DNA of 64,000 nt from Krasilnikovozyma curviuscula (GCA_014825775.1 MVAQ01000073.1:23969-87968), one strand, 5' to 3'; positions 22,882 to 34,730 are shown, numbered from the stretch's first letter. A program made the numbers and translations. The notes: generated by a model from the sequence alone, not told the origin.

Positions 22882-25832
22882 ATGAAGCTCTCCCTATTGT
22901 ACGTACATTACCTTCTCTCTATCCCAAATCTTCAATCTTGAATTCAACTTGTTTACAACTCTCTATTTATACTCTCCATTCTCATCTCACTACCTCACAA
23001 AGCAATAAAGAAATTGATGAATCTGATCACGACAAGGGCGAGTCGTGGCATCAGAACTCCAGAGTTTACATTGTTAGTTTCCAGTTTATGTTTCAATCAT
23101 TTATTCGATTCTTAATGGCTATTGCAAAACCCAAATAATTAATTCTGTTCATTCATACTTGTACAGGTTGCTGTCGTCAGTACCAATCGTCATTGCTGTT
23201 TCTCGCGGCGCAACCTCGGTTACTGATATTCATGATGGTTTTCCTTGCTCTTCGTCGTCAGATTGCTTATATGGGAATATTCTTGTTTGGATACGATACC
23301 GTAAGGATATAAAAGTTCTTTCGATTATCTACGAAGGAAGGGGAAGGAAACGTCGTTAATAATGGTTTCTCGCCGGCCCGCTGTTGTTTCTCACATGCTT
23401 GGCTCTTGACGGACTGACTCATGGTTTCAATCTTAAATTTTATGCCTTAGGGTGTTGCTGGTGGAGTTGTTACGCTCCCGGTCTTTATGCAGCAGTTCCA
23501 CTACACCACTGCTGAGGCTTCAGCTAAAACTATTGCAGCCATCGAATCTAATGTTGTATCGGTTCTTCAGCTTGGGTGCTTTGCGGGAGCAATTGGGGCC
23601 TCTCCATTTACTCATAAATATGGAAGACAAAGGGTGATGACCGCTGCTGCAGTCGTTTTCGTCATTGGCGCTGTTTTGCAATTGTGCGCCATCACTTCCT
23701 TGGGTCCAGTGAGTGCTACTGTTTGGCTGTCAGCGCACGATAATTAAGAAAACATCGATTTTGTAGATGTACGCTGGAAGAGTCATCTCTGGTTTGGGAG
23801 TGGGCTGTATGTCAAGTGAGTCTCAACCGTGTTCTTCCGCATCATTTCAATCTCTACAACCTTTGCAACATATTGCTTATCGAGCACCAACATATTCCCA
23901 GTGGTGTGTCCCTTGTATGTCGGTGAAGTGGCACCAAAGGCACACAGAGGAAGGATCACAGGTCTCTTCCAAGTCACAGTCGTCATTGGTGTAGCTTTGA
24001 GTTACTGGATCGAATATGGTGCCAACTTGCACATCAAGGGACAAGCTCAATGGAGATTGCCCATTGGGTTCCAAGTGAGCTGATGCTCTTTCTTTGTAAT
24101 TTGTTTACAAATATGAAACTCCTGTTTTTTGGCTACAGATTGTTCCCTGTGGCATTATGCTGGCTCTTCTTCCATTCGTGAAGGAATCTCCGAGATGGCT
24201 CGTTTACGCCGGCAGAGAGAAGGAAGCGATTGAGAACATGGCTTGGATGAGGAAGAGATCTCCAACCGACCCAAGAGTTCTGGATGAGATGGCTGAAATT
24301 GTTGCTGCTATCGCTGAAGAGAGGTCCAACACAAGCAGCAGCTCCTGGCGGGAAGCTTTGGCGCGTAAGTCACTGAGGGCAGGTTGGTTACAGAATGAGC
24401 TTTTCTCTGACTCCATTCGTACCCCGCTTAGCTGGAAACAGAATCAGATTCGTCATTGCATTCTTTATCTTCTTTCTTCAAGTGAGTAACGGGCAATTGA
24501 GCGCTTCGCATCGCAAACTCTTAGCCCTACCGTCCAACCTATTTAGAATTTCTCTGGACAAAACACCATAAACTATTATGCACCGACAATATTCAAAGTA
24601 AGAAAATTTGGCCTGCAACGGATGCTCGCGTTCGTTTCACTGATTGGTTTCAATTCCCTCTTTATATCATCCACGTTCAAAGGCTATCGGCATTAAGGGA
24701 ACCTCTGTTTCCTTACTAACCTCCGGCATTTATGGAATTGGTGAGTCTATGAGGACATAAGAAGATGTAAACTATAGTTGACACTGTTTGCTGACACGTA
24801 TTTAGTCAAGATCGTCGCTACTTCAATCTTCATCGCTGTTGGAGTAGACAGAGTTGGACGTAGATGGGTACTTGGAATTGGAGTGAGTCTAAAATTTAAC
24901 AAATGTTTTGAAAATTCAGGCAATGACAATTATTCCTGCAGGCTTTTCTCATGTCGGTGTTCATGTTTGCAATCGGTGCTGTCTTCTTCAGTAAATCTAT
25001 GCACGCCGCCTTTCGCATGACGTGAATGAAACTGACCAAACCTTCAAATTTCATAAACTAGCCCACATTCCAGATGCAAACGCCAGCGGTCCAGCTCCAG
25101 CTTCGATTGCCATGGCTGCCTTGATCTATCTTTTCGTCATTCCTTACTGCTTCTCTTGGGTAAGTTTATTCATACTGAATACTACGAATTAATATACTTA
25201 AAAAAAATGCTTATGTTGTAACAGGGGCCAACACCATGGGTGTAAGTAGGATTGGCGCTTATTTAATCGATCGAAATCAACTAAATTTTCCCTGTCTCTA
25301 CAGATATTGCGCTGAGATCTTCCCACAAAGATTGAGGCCTTATGGAATTGCTACAGGAGCTGCATCTCAATGGATCTTCAACTACACCATTGCCAAGGTT
25401 ACTCCTACTCTCGTGTTGGTGAGTAGCTCGGCACAAAGTCTGCTTTCTGTAATTGAAGTGCTACGCCTATGTCTGACGGTTTCCCTATACTCTTACCCTC
25501 AGAACCTCCCAAATGGAAGAATGTTCTTTTTGTTTGGTGCTTTTAACATGCTCTCATGCGTATTCGGATTCCTGGTAGGTTTCAAGACACCGAAACTTTA
25601 AGATGTGATCACATTCTGACTTTCTTGTTCAAACTTCCTCTTACAGCTTCCAGAAACCAGAGGCATGAGTTTGGAACAAATGGATATTGTGTTTGGATCA
25701 GTCACTCAAGAACAAAGAGACCGTGATATCGAGGCTAGAGCGAAGGAGCTCTACATCGACAACAATGTCATTCCCGAGGCAGCTTTCAAGGAGAAGAAGG
25801 AAGAAGTTGAGCACGTTGAACACAGAACTTGA
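22882..25832 (+). CDS. MFS sugar transporter (SP family), 5' end uncertain
   Basis: Plasma-membrane hexose-type transporter with 12 helices. From FLFGYDTGVAGGVVTLPVF onward about a dozen exons join well. Family motifs are GRQRVMTAAAVVF, MYAGRVISGLGVGCMS spliced to MVCPLYVGEVAPKAHRGRIT, the loop PFVKESPRWLVYAGREKEA, QNFSGQNTINYYAPTIF, DRVGRRWVLGIG, the motif YCAEIFPQRLRPYGIA, and LPETRGMSLEQMDIVFG near the C-terminus. The protein ends VEEVEHVEHRT-like at TGA 25830-25832. The start is unclear. ATG 22882 with an acidic exon (FNKEIDESDHDKGESWHQNS) leads into VAVVSTN, but then needs a frame change to reach AAQPRLLIFMMVFLAL. A start at ATG 23232 avoids this but removes the usual cytosolic N-terminus. 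The decayed GH79 gene lies next to it. Confidence 0.85.
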
Positions 25833-25939
25833 ATCCTTCGAATAGATCAGGCATGTTGTCACCAAGGGATTTCCTTGAAACCTTTAGCCATTTATTCGTA
25901 TATATACGATGAGAGTACACTTCTTTCTTTTATGTGATG

Positions 25940-26200
25940 GAAGGATGCGAAAGGTAGTCACAGAGAATGTTCGCCTGCTTCACACGTACACATCTTGACG
26001 GATTGACACATAGATTCACCAGTGATTTGGCACTCATAAGGTGTAAATGGCTGGCTCCATACTATACTCACAGTCTTTATGCAACAGTTTCACGGCAACA
26101 CAGTTGAGCTTACAGCTGACCCCATCGAAGTAAACACTCTGCTGGCTCTTCGTCGTTGGTACTTGGCTAGAACAAGGGGTATCGATGTTCACTCATATTC
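25940..26200 (+). pseudogene. Decayed copy of part of the sugar transporter gene
   Basis: This stretch aligns by eye with transporter positions about 23395-23590. The intron piece CTTGACGGACTGACTCATGG matches CTTGACGGATTGACACATAG, and the exon piece GTCTTTATGCAGCAGTTCCA matches GTCTTTATGCAACAGTTTCA, followed by GAGGCTTCAGCT against GAGCTTACAGCT and CATCGAATCTAA against CATCGAAGTAAA. Frameshifts and lost splice sites remove coding ability. It looks like the remains of a tandem duplicate immediately 3' of the intact gene. Confidence 0.65.
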
Positions 26201-26944
26201 TCTTCTTATAAGATGCAAGAAGATATCTTTGAGATGTACATTTGCATGTGCCCGGGACATGAGCCCTGCCGTACATGAAGGTTGTTTACTTAACTAGACG
26301 AGGAGGTAATCTAGGTTCACTGTCTATCGACTATAAAGCAGTTCAAACTGGAAGCTCTTCAACTATGACTTCTGAAGGAGAGAGGAGAATGTAGCTGCAG
26401 TAACTCTTTAGGGATAAACCAAGTCTTGAGGCAGAAAAGATTCTGCATCTCGGTATGACTGCGAAGAATACATACAATCAAATCTAGCTCGTTCGAGTCA
26501 ATACTACAACTGATTACAATTCTCAACACCATTCACACCGATACAAGCACATACCCACCATATTCCATCCCCAACAAGCACATCTTGTCAACTTCCAACC
26601 GATATCTTCCACCTAACCATGCCAACTGAGGGAAGCCTTTAACTCACTCAATCCTTCACATATTTTCTACACCCGATGTTTTATTCCACTCGCGTTTATT
26701 TTACTGCACATCTAACAAATGAGCCGATCGAAGTCTTTGGCGCGCGACGTTATCAGCAGTCGAGAAAGGACCAAAGTTGCGCTAGTTCTGCGGCTGACGC
26801 TTCATTCACTGGAAAAGAGTTTTGAGGATCTATATTTAAAGACTGGGTGTTTGTCGTTGCGTTGTTGGCAAACCTGGATGAGAATGTCAAACGAACCGTC
26901 AAAAAAGAACTATCGACCAAAACAGCATAGAGATTTGCTTAAAC
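26200..26944. other. Intergenic region between convergent genes
   Basis: Contains AT-rich sequence and short open frames without family features; the 88-codon plus-strand frame at 26719-26985 runs antisense into the HMG-like gene and looks spurious. Confidence 0.4.
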
Positions 26945-27604
26945 TCACTGAACAGTTGTCGGTGAAGATTGATTCTGAGAAGTAGGGTTTAAGATTTCTG
27001 GAGTCACTGGTCCAGCATTGCTACCAGCCCCTACTTCCACAGCCACATCCGACGTTGTGGAACTCGACCTCGCTTCTATCCTCGCTGAGGAAGCCTCCTG
27101 CTTCCCTCGAGCCTTTTCCTGCTTGGTCCTTGCTTTTACCATATTAATATCATCTGGACGAGAATGACTTGAGAAGAAGCTGCTGTGCTAACAAGAGACA
27201 AAAGCCAGAAAATGATCAGCGATGTCCAGCCAGTGGTTGGAACGAAACGATGAAAAGGCGTCCCTCCCAAGGAGAAGACAATAGTTACAAAGCTCGCTCA
27301 CCTGAAAGGAATTGCCTTCGCTCAATGCGTGATACGTCTGCTTCATCTCATCTGTCTCGTTTTTCCACATCAAAGCGATCCTCTGCGAGATGTCTTCCTT
27401 CGCCAGCCCGTCTCCAACCCTCGTTCCTTCGATACCTACTCCTTTCAGCGTTTCTAATCTACGGGGTGACCATGGATAAGGAGGTCTGATCGAGGTGCTG
27501 GTTTCAGTGGGGAGGTTCTCTGAGGGAGAGGCGACTGGGGCTGGCGAAAGATCTTCGTCAACCTGGGACGGAGGGACTGAAGAGGGGACTGAAGAGGCTG
27601 TCAT
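26945..27604 (-). CDS. Small HMG-box-like protein (tentative)
   Basis: Two exons (27604-27302 and 27187-26945, CAG|GTGAGC donor and TTAG acceptor) give 181 residues. The middle reads RPPYPWSPRRLETLKGVGIE, then KEDISQRIALMWKNETDEMKQTYHALSE, then a short basic stretch (VKARTKQEKARGKQE). This resembles the end of the first helix, helix 2 (IS.RI..MW) and helix 3 (K..Y..L) of a sequence-specific HMG box, with a basic tail. The N-terminus is Ser/Pro-rich and the C-terminus Ser/Thr-rich and low complexity. The HMG assignment rests on pattern only, and the box is shorter and more divergent than the family average. It is divergent from the zinc-finger gene, with almost 3 kb between them. Confidence 0.5.
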
Positions 27605-29489
27605 GTACTGGACAAACCAGCTGGCTCCTTTAATACGATAGGATTAAGAGTGTGGATCGCGTTCAGGCAGAGAATCGACCAAAAAATGCAGCGAGAGGTG
27701 GTAGCGAGACAAGGGTTATGGCAAAACGGAAGGGGAAAACGGACAGGAAGAAGAATTGAGATCAAACCCACAGTCAGAAACGTTGTTTCCCCACCTTCCC
27801 ATTCCGAGAGCATTATGTGCTAGTGAAAGGACCCGGGTTGATACTTTTTTCCATGTCGTGGGCAATTTTTCCTGTTCCAGGAATCAGGATTCGAGTGGGG
27901 GGAGCCGCAGAAGGTTTCGGGGACATAGATTTCAGCGAGTCGGTAACCAGTTACTCTATTATATTCGTACATGTAAACATCAACCCGGTCTACCCAAATT
28001 GAAGTTGAGAGGCATACGCATTCAAAGCCGAATAGCGAATGAGGCGTTAGTGGAGACGGAAAAATAAGGTTATGGCAATGCTTTTTCTTCAGTAGTAGCT
28101 CCCCTTGACCACCAACCTTTAGGACTTATCATCAATCCGGTAAATCTAAGCTGTGAATTTTTTACATTGCGATGGATGAGAATTCAGATTCGCAATTGTG
28201 CGTGTCACGAGCGCCGCCAAATGAAAATGGGAAGAGAACTTACTCGGTCAATCAGCAGCCTATATAGGTTGAAACACCTCTATAAAAGGGTTGTAGTACG
28301 GTTCAGATGAAAGGCAGGTGAGGGATCTAACGAAAGGAAACAAATCCCAGCGATCGGAAAGTTCAATTACACCTTGAAGGTGAGAGACCAATTCAGGGGC
28401 GGGGTATTTGAACGTACAACAAAAGTGAATCGTGCCAACACTACCGAGAAGCAATATTCCATCGGATTTTCTTTTCCGATTCTACCCATGGCTTGACTCA
28501 TTCAAGCTGTAATTCGAGTCGTTCGTCGAGACCAAGGTTAGACGAAAGAATTCCTGCATTAGGATTCCAAGTGATATTGTAGCTACCAAACCGGATTTTT
28601 TTTTTCTGATAGGTGATTTTAGAATGGCGATGAGCCCTAGATAGCTTGACAAATCGACGTGAAACCATGAGATGTAAAACAGAGCGTCGCAACCTGAAGT
28701 TCCAACTCAGACTATTTCCCCGATATATTTTCTTCCAGCTGGATGTACCTATAGATATGTTTCTTAAGGGGTCTGAGTAATGAACCAGTGACGGTCGATG
28801 AGTTAGAGAGAAACAAATGATGCTCTATCAACTCATTATTATCAGTGGCATCCTCTACCTGAAAACTTCTGACCACAGAGCATGGGGGGAATTTACTTCT
28901 TCTCTCTCTCTCTCTCTCTTTTAGTTGAGTGAATCCATTCAGGGTAGAGAGCTCTTGGTGACTTATCTCAGCCTCATTTGAACCAGCGACACCAGGCACG
29001 TCGTTCCAACAGCAAGAAAGCCCGCTGACCCTTCTTCCTCTTTCTTCACAGAGAGCACTTCTGTCAGGCCAGAGAGTGGCTAAAGTAAATCTTAACAAAC
29101 AATAAACATGCTAGATAACTCATCATCAAGGGGATATCAAAAGGTAGAGGTGAGACCCAAAATAAAAGAAAGAAAAGAAGAGAAACCTGGATGAATCTTG
29201 TCAGTCCCACAATTGTGCTAGAGATTCAAACAACACGAGACTTACAGATATTTTTTGGGGGGATTGCCGTAGAATAAGAAACTAGTTTGATACTAAAAGT
29301 GCAGTATCCAGAGTATTTTACGATATAAAATTTGGTGAAGATGCTGTCGGGCTCACTCATCTTCATTGCGAAGTGTTTTCGACGTCGAGCAGGTGCACCA
29401 GCCAATGTCACGCTAAACCCGCCCTTGAGATGAAGTTCTCAGACTAGCCTAATAGAATCACATACCCTTACTCATTTTTCATAACGTGC
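27605..29489. other. Long intergenic region, AT-rich part
   Basis: No supported gene. It holds TATA-like sequences (near 28259-28290 and 28735-28750) and a (TC)n tract. Open frames on both strands are short and unsplicable. Confidence 0.4.
28898..28920. repeat. (TC)n microsatellite
   Basis: About ten uninterrupted TC units in non-coding sequence. Confidence 0.85.
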
Positions 29490-30298
29490 CCTCAGGAGGT
29501 GTGAGTGGTCATGCGCATCTGGTGGCTCTCCCGCCGCTATGTCGTCTTTGCGATGGGGCGTTGGTTCCCTTGCTTGGGTGAGCCCTCTGCTGTTATAGAT
29601 AGTTACCATATCTCGTTAGAACCTCTCAGTAGTGAAGGTGGTGCTACTGCTGCTGTGTTTACTCCCCCAAATACGCAGCGTCCCGCTTTTTCGTCGTCGA
29701 CCAACGCACTGGTGTGGGTTGTTGTCGCTTCGTCACGAGCCCCTGGTCGGGCCTGTCCCTCGACCCATAAGCGGAGTAAATCGCACTAAAGTCTCGCATG
29801 TGAAAGCGCACGGCGAGCACCGAGGCATATCTCGCATTAGGTTTCGCGCATCATGCAAACCAAAAGTGTAGCGCAAAGTTGTGCCGCGATAGACGCACAC
29901 GTCATATGCGAGTTTCTTGGGCAGCCACAACAATTGTTCTGTAGCCCAAAGGAACTCGCACGCTTGCCATCTCGCTGGCACGCCGTCACAGTGGTATTAT
30001 TTATGGCGTGCTGTTCAGTTTGCTGTTGGGGCAAGGTGCAGATCTGGCAGTCGGCCCCTCGAAACGTAGAGAGGATGTGCGGGACACGGCACCTATAGGG
30101 CATCACTGCGCATGTCTCGCAAATACCTTTGATGCGCACTGTCTGGTGTGGGATATCCTTCGTCTGGAGCTAGAGCATCATTGCGATGAGCGGGAGTGCC
30201 ACTAGAGACCGTCGACATGTGTCGGCTTGCCGGACGCATAGCGCTGCTATTCGCGGTGGCGTGGGGATTTGACCGAACAACCAATTTACTTCACGTTT
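29490..30298. other. CpG-rich non-coding block upstream of the zinc-finger gene
   Basis: Clearly richer in G+C and CpG (many GCGC, CGCA, CGTC and TCGC words) than the AT-rich sequence on both sides. Open frames exist on both strands but none has family features or splice support. It could be a large promoter/enhancer of the zinc-finger gene at 30504, a non-coding RNA, or an old inserted element. The sequence alone does not decide. Confidence 0.4.
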
Positions 30299-30398
30299 TT
30301 TGGTGAGACGATGACCCTGCTTTTTCAGAGCAATGACGAGGCTGAGCATGGTAGTAGCCTTCGACAGCTCGGCTTTTGATACCTTTTCTCTAATTGTG

Positions 30399-30405
30399 TA
30401 TAAAA
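30399..30405 (+). promoter_or_regulatory. TATA box of the zinc-finger gene
   Basis: TATAAAA, 105 bases before the ATG at 30504. Confidence 0.5.
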
Positions 30406-30503
30406 CTGCCCTAGGCCAAAGTTAAAAGAGTTTTTTGAACCTCTGGCATCATCACATTCCCACTCTTTCCCTCTCAACCATATCCTCTCAGCTACAGCCA
30501 GCT

Positions 30504-32314
30504 ATGGAGTTCCAGTACACAAATACAAACACAAATGCAAATTCAAACCTGACCTCAGTCCAGTCAGCCTACTCGATGCCCTTGGGACGCAGCGGCTCTA
30601 TCGAACCCGCTATTGATTGCTACTACAGCATCCCTTCCCTCGGATCCCCCATCACCGACTATGAATCGTCCAAGGGCTCGTTCAGCCCTCATACCCCAAG
30701 CATCACAGCCGTGTCAGGCTTCTCTGGTGCCTCTGCTTCTCTTGCAGATGGGAATGTTATGCTGGACGACTTTGCTCGAAAGGTAAGTCGAGCCTACTTG
30801 CGCTCTCGCGATGACGCAGTCTTGCAAGCTCTAAGGTTCAGGGAAGCTTACACACCATGGTACACATACTTGAATCTCTGTAGGAAACAACATCATGGTC
30901 TCCTAACGTCTTCAACGAGAGGTTCGCCGCCACTTATGGAAGCGAACTTGATAACCGCGGCAAGACACTAGCAACTAGTGGGAATGTCGCAATGACTGGG
31001 CAGCCTGCCGGAATGCAACATGACTACCTATCAAGACGCAGACATAGTGCCCCTTGTTACGATACATTTTACCCCCCGTCTTGGCCCTCCTCTACGGCCT
31101 CAAATTTTCAGGAGCGTCATCTCGCGCGCTTGCAGAATGATTTTGGTCATTCCACCTTCCCACAGTTCTCAACTGAATCGCCAGATGCTCTCACACCGGT
31201 CTCTCCTGAAATGAGCACCTTCGTGTTCCCACCTCGACATGCGGCCAGACGGTCTTCGTGCATCTCGACTCTGGGGACGGTCCCTGAGCCATCATCGAAC
31301 CAGCTCACACCCACACAAGAACTCTTCACTGGTCTCGCTCCAGGTTTGTTCCCAGATCCGAGCATCACTTCTTCCTCGCTACACCATGACCAACCATCCG
31401 CCAGTTGGGCGACAATGGATCCTGCGCATTTCAATTCCGCTCAATCACACAACATCACGCGACTCCCACACCACCGCCCACCACCATTCCCACACCAGTT
31501 CCCGTCATACTACGAACATCTGAATCAACAGACACATCTCTTCCCCACCACTGTCTCCCCAGGATCACTGGAGTGTTCTCCTACGCTCGATGATTTCTTC
31601 CAGTTCCCACCTGCCCCACCACGTCGGCAATCTCAAGCTCAATCAGATCAGCCATTGACCTCGGTGGACTTCACTAACTCATCACTTCAGCATTTCGAAC
31701 CCGCTTTCGTATTCTCGGATCAAGCGCCTACCAACTTCCGCTCTACGTCATCAAAAACACGACGCATGCGAAGAAAGTCCAGCGAGATCGAGAGGATCTA
31801 TGCTTGTAACTGGCTTGGATGCGATAAAGCATACGGAGTCCTGAACCACCTGAATACGCATGTTCGAGTACATGGCCATGGTGAGAAGAGGTGAGTGGGC
31901 TAGTCTCCCAGGATAGTGAATTATTATTAGCAAGTTCATCAACTGACGTTCCATTTGATGTTCGATCGGCGCCTTTAGAGATCCGTCTGGTAAGTTCCAG
32001 AAGATCTTTTTGTCAGGTGGAAAGGAAGAAGCATTTCTAATATGGTCTCTGTTTCCGACATTATTTTCGCTCCCGCAGAATTCAAGGAGGTTCGAAAGCA
32101 GTATCGCCAAAGAAGAGAGTCTGCTGCCTCTGCTGGATTTTACCAATACCCTACAAAGCACACCTCTTCATCCTCTGATGCCAGTCGTCCATCAACGTCC
32201 TCGTCTACGTGGAGCGATTGTCCATCTCAGTGGTTTGGCGAGTCCTCGACTCATAAACCTCGACTCATAAACACCTTCCAACCCAACCGATCCCACACAA
32301 TCCATACTGCATAA
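30504..32314 (+). CDS. C2H2 zinc-finger transcription factor (Con7-like finger)
   Basis: Four exons (30504-30782, 30894-31890, 31979-31989, 32079-32314) join in frame, about 507 residues. The N-terminal three quarters are low complexity and rich in Ser, Pro, His and Asn (MEFQYTNTNTNANSN). One C2H2 finger lies near the C-terminus: YACNWLGCDKAYGVLNHL then NTHVRVHGHGEKR, spacing C-x4-C-x12-H-x3-H, followed across two introns by DPSEFKEVRKQYRQRRES. A single finger with AYG.LNHLN.HV and a following EFKE.RK helix is the pattern of fungal Con7-type developmental regulators. The finger straddles exon 2 and an 11-nt exon 3. It has a long upstream region, common for developmental regulators. The C-terminal tail is Ser/Thr-rich. 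Confidence 0.8.
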
Positions 32315-32897
32315 AGCCACACCTTTGTATCATTTCGCCGCATCGCATCGCATCATAAAATTATATGCAACTTCAATAATTTTTAGCATGGTTGTATATA
32401 CACGTTGTTGTTCGCTGATTCCGCCCTCGAAAGTTGCTCCTCAGAGCAGAACATCTTCATGGTGGTGATGTTTCCCGTGACAAAACATTTTCATTTTACA
32501 ATATATCCAAGGTCCCACCCAAGGTCCCCAGTTGACGGACCTCTATTCTGCCTGGGGATGGTGGCGTCCTTTCAGCTGGTCTCATATTCGAGCGCGGTTA
32601 GGCTGAGTCGCATATACGTCTCCTTCCTTACTTGCTAGTCGTTTATTAAAATCAAAACCTCAATCTCTCATAGAATTGTAAGCTCCGTTTTTCATTTATT
32701 TCCTTTGTCGGCTCGAGCTCAAGGTTTCTGTGTCCAATATGCTCTGCAGCTTCACGTGTGCACGCTTGGAACCCCCGGCACGTTTACAAGCTATCCCGCC
32801 ATAGGCTTCAGCAGTAGTTGAACTAGCGTATCAAGAAGTACGGTATTCGGAATCCACTATCTGTGACAGGTAGCCAATATCTCTAGAGCTCTGTGGG
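32315..32897. other. Intergenic region
   Basis: 3' flank of the zinc-finger gene and promoter of the next plus-strand gene. No coding signal seen. Confidence 0.5.
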
Positions 32898-34404
32898 ATG
32901 AGCTTCATAATGCGAGCTCCACCAACGAGCAACGTTGTAGCGTCCACACGCTCTTCTCAGTCGTCCAGCAGTGCCCCTCCGTCACGGTCGACGTCTTATA
33001 TGAATGGAAATGTAACATCGTCCATCGCTCCCGAAGCAGGTCCGTCCTCAGCTATGGTCCCACCACCGTCACCGCCAATCTTCGCTCTCCCACCGCCGTA
33101 CCCTAGGTAAGCTTCTGCCTCGTTCCCTTTGAGCTTGGCCTCACGGGCGTATCGTCTCAAGAATGAAGGCTTGTAGTAACCATGTATGGTGAGTTTTCGA
33201 TGGCTAATTTTGCTCTCATCGCCCTGTTTGTAGAACCCCTCACTTGGTTGCCTCCCACGGCTCAAACCAGTCCATAGTGGATCTCCGCCTACGTCCTAGG
33301 AGGAGTGGAAAGCTGGTTGAAAAAGCATTGATTATACTCTCTCATGGAAACAGGAGCATAACCCATCCGAGGTATGTCATCGAGTCAGCTGTGGAATTTC
33401 ACCTTGCTGAACTCTTGTGTTTAATTTCTCCTCTCGCAATTGCTGTGACTTCATTGGATTAAACAGGATTCAAGTTGCTAGGGTCTCTTGGGCAGAAGGG
33501 TTGAGGATCATGCGACAGGAATTTCCTGAGTTGCTGGATGTGGATGATAATGACTTGGCGATGTACACGGATGGATGGGTAAGTCAGCATTGCAGCTTTG
33601 AAACGTTCTGAAGCATAGCTTATCTTGCGATTTGTATCTTCAGATTGCAGGAAGGTGGTGTCAGATTTCGAGGGAAGTATGGTCAAATCCCAAAGCAATG
33701 CAAGTGGACGAAATCCGAGTGCAAATTCGTGAGCTCTTTCTCTTCATCACCTTCCGGATTCAGCGAAAGGTCTAGCATCCCATTATGGTATTGTTTTTAT
33801 GCTGATATCGCCGGTTATGATTTCGTTGTATTGGCAGGAGGTGGAGAGCTACCTACGCTGCCTCCGGCACCGCCGTCGCCTCCAGAATTCCAACCTTTAT
33901 CAATGGAAGCAAGGATAGTAGTGTTCACTCACAATGGCAAGGTGGGCTGTCACTCTCCTTTTCTCTGCCTTTTTTCGAACGAGAGCTAATTATCATGCCT
34001 CAACTGATGGTACTTCTAGTCTATCGCGCTCAACAGACCGTTCTTCTCGTTATGGAACTTCGATACTGGAATGCGAATAATTAAAGACCTATTCGAGGAT
34101 TTGAAGCTTAATGCTGTGGAAGACTGTGTCCTAATGACAAACGGCTTGGTTGAGGATCGATGGATCGAGTGTGGGCAATCGACTTGGACGAATAGGTGAG
34201 TAGTGACATCCTCTTTTCGAAGGTTCTTGGTGAATGTCCCTAAAGCTGACAGATTCACCTATTTTATCAGCGGTCTTACCATGGTACACTAGTTTCACTT
34301 CGCATGTGACCCGAGTGTTTGTTGAGCTGACTCCATACCTTTTTATACTCCATGCCGCTTACCGCTTACAGGACGAATTTGTAATAGTAGACATGGGAGG
34401 TTAG
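32898..34404 (+). CDS. Hypothetical protein, well-spliced orphan
   Basis: I do not recognise the family. Exons 32898-33106, 33234-33371, 33467-33578 and 33644-33728 and then three or four more join in frame, using GTAAGY, GTATGT or GTGAGY donors, to TAG 34402-34404. The order is a Ser/Pro-rich N-terminus (MSFIMRAPPTSNVV, PPPSPPIFALPPPYPR), then VDLRLRPRRSGKLVEKALII, VARVSWAEGLRIMRQEFPEL, AMYTDGWIAGRWCQISREVW, a proline stretch (LPPAPPSPPEF), SIALNRPFFSLWNFDTGMRI, NGLVEDRWIECGQSTWTN and the end SGLTMDEFVIVDMGG. The many introns and globular composition argue for a real gene. There is no signal peptide or membrane helix. Confidence 0.6.
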
Positions 34405-34730
34405 CTACAGATCAACTGCTGTTTTGTAATATTTCTGCACTGACACTCGCGTCTTCATCCCTTCAGGTCCGAGGTTGGCGCCGTTCTTGTCTGCACAACT
34501 TCTGCAATAGTGGGAGTTTCTTTCACACATCGCAACTGCATTTTCCCAAAAGATTTGAGACACATCGTTTACCCTGGGTATTTTCGTTGTATTGCTTCAC
34601 GGACACCTCAATCACCCTGAGTGATCGAGTAATTTTGATTGATTCCTTTGCCAAAGCGTTCCTCCTTGCAGAAAGACAACAAACGCATGTATCTAATAAA
34701 TAACATCTCGGAAGGACAACCAATTGTTCT
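34405..34730. other. Intergenic region between convergent genes
   Basis: Shared 3' flank of the orphan plus-strand gene and the Git3-like GPCR gene. Nothing else seen. Confidence 0.5.

Noticed and set aside
29837..30139. Cysteine-rich 100-codon minus-strand frame in the CpG-rich block
   Set aside because: Cysteines are irregularly spaced, there is no signal peptide or family pattern, and other strands are equally open in this GC-rich region.
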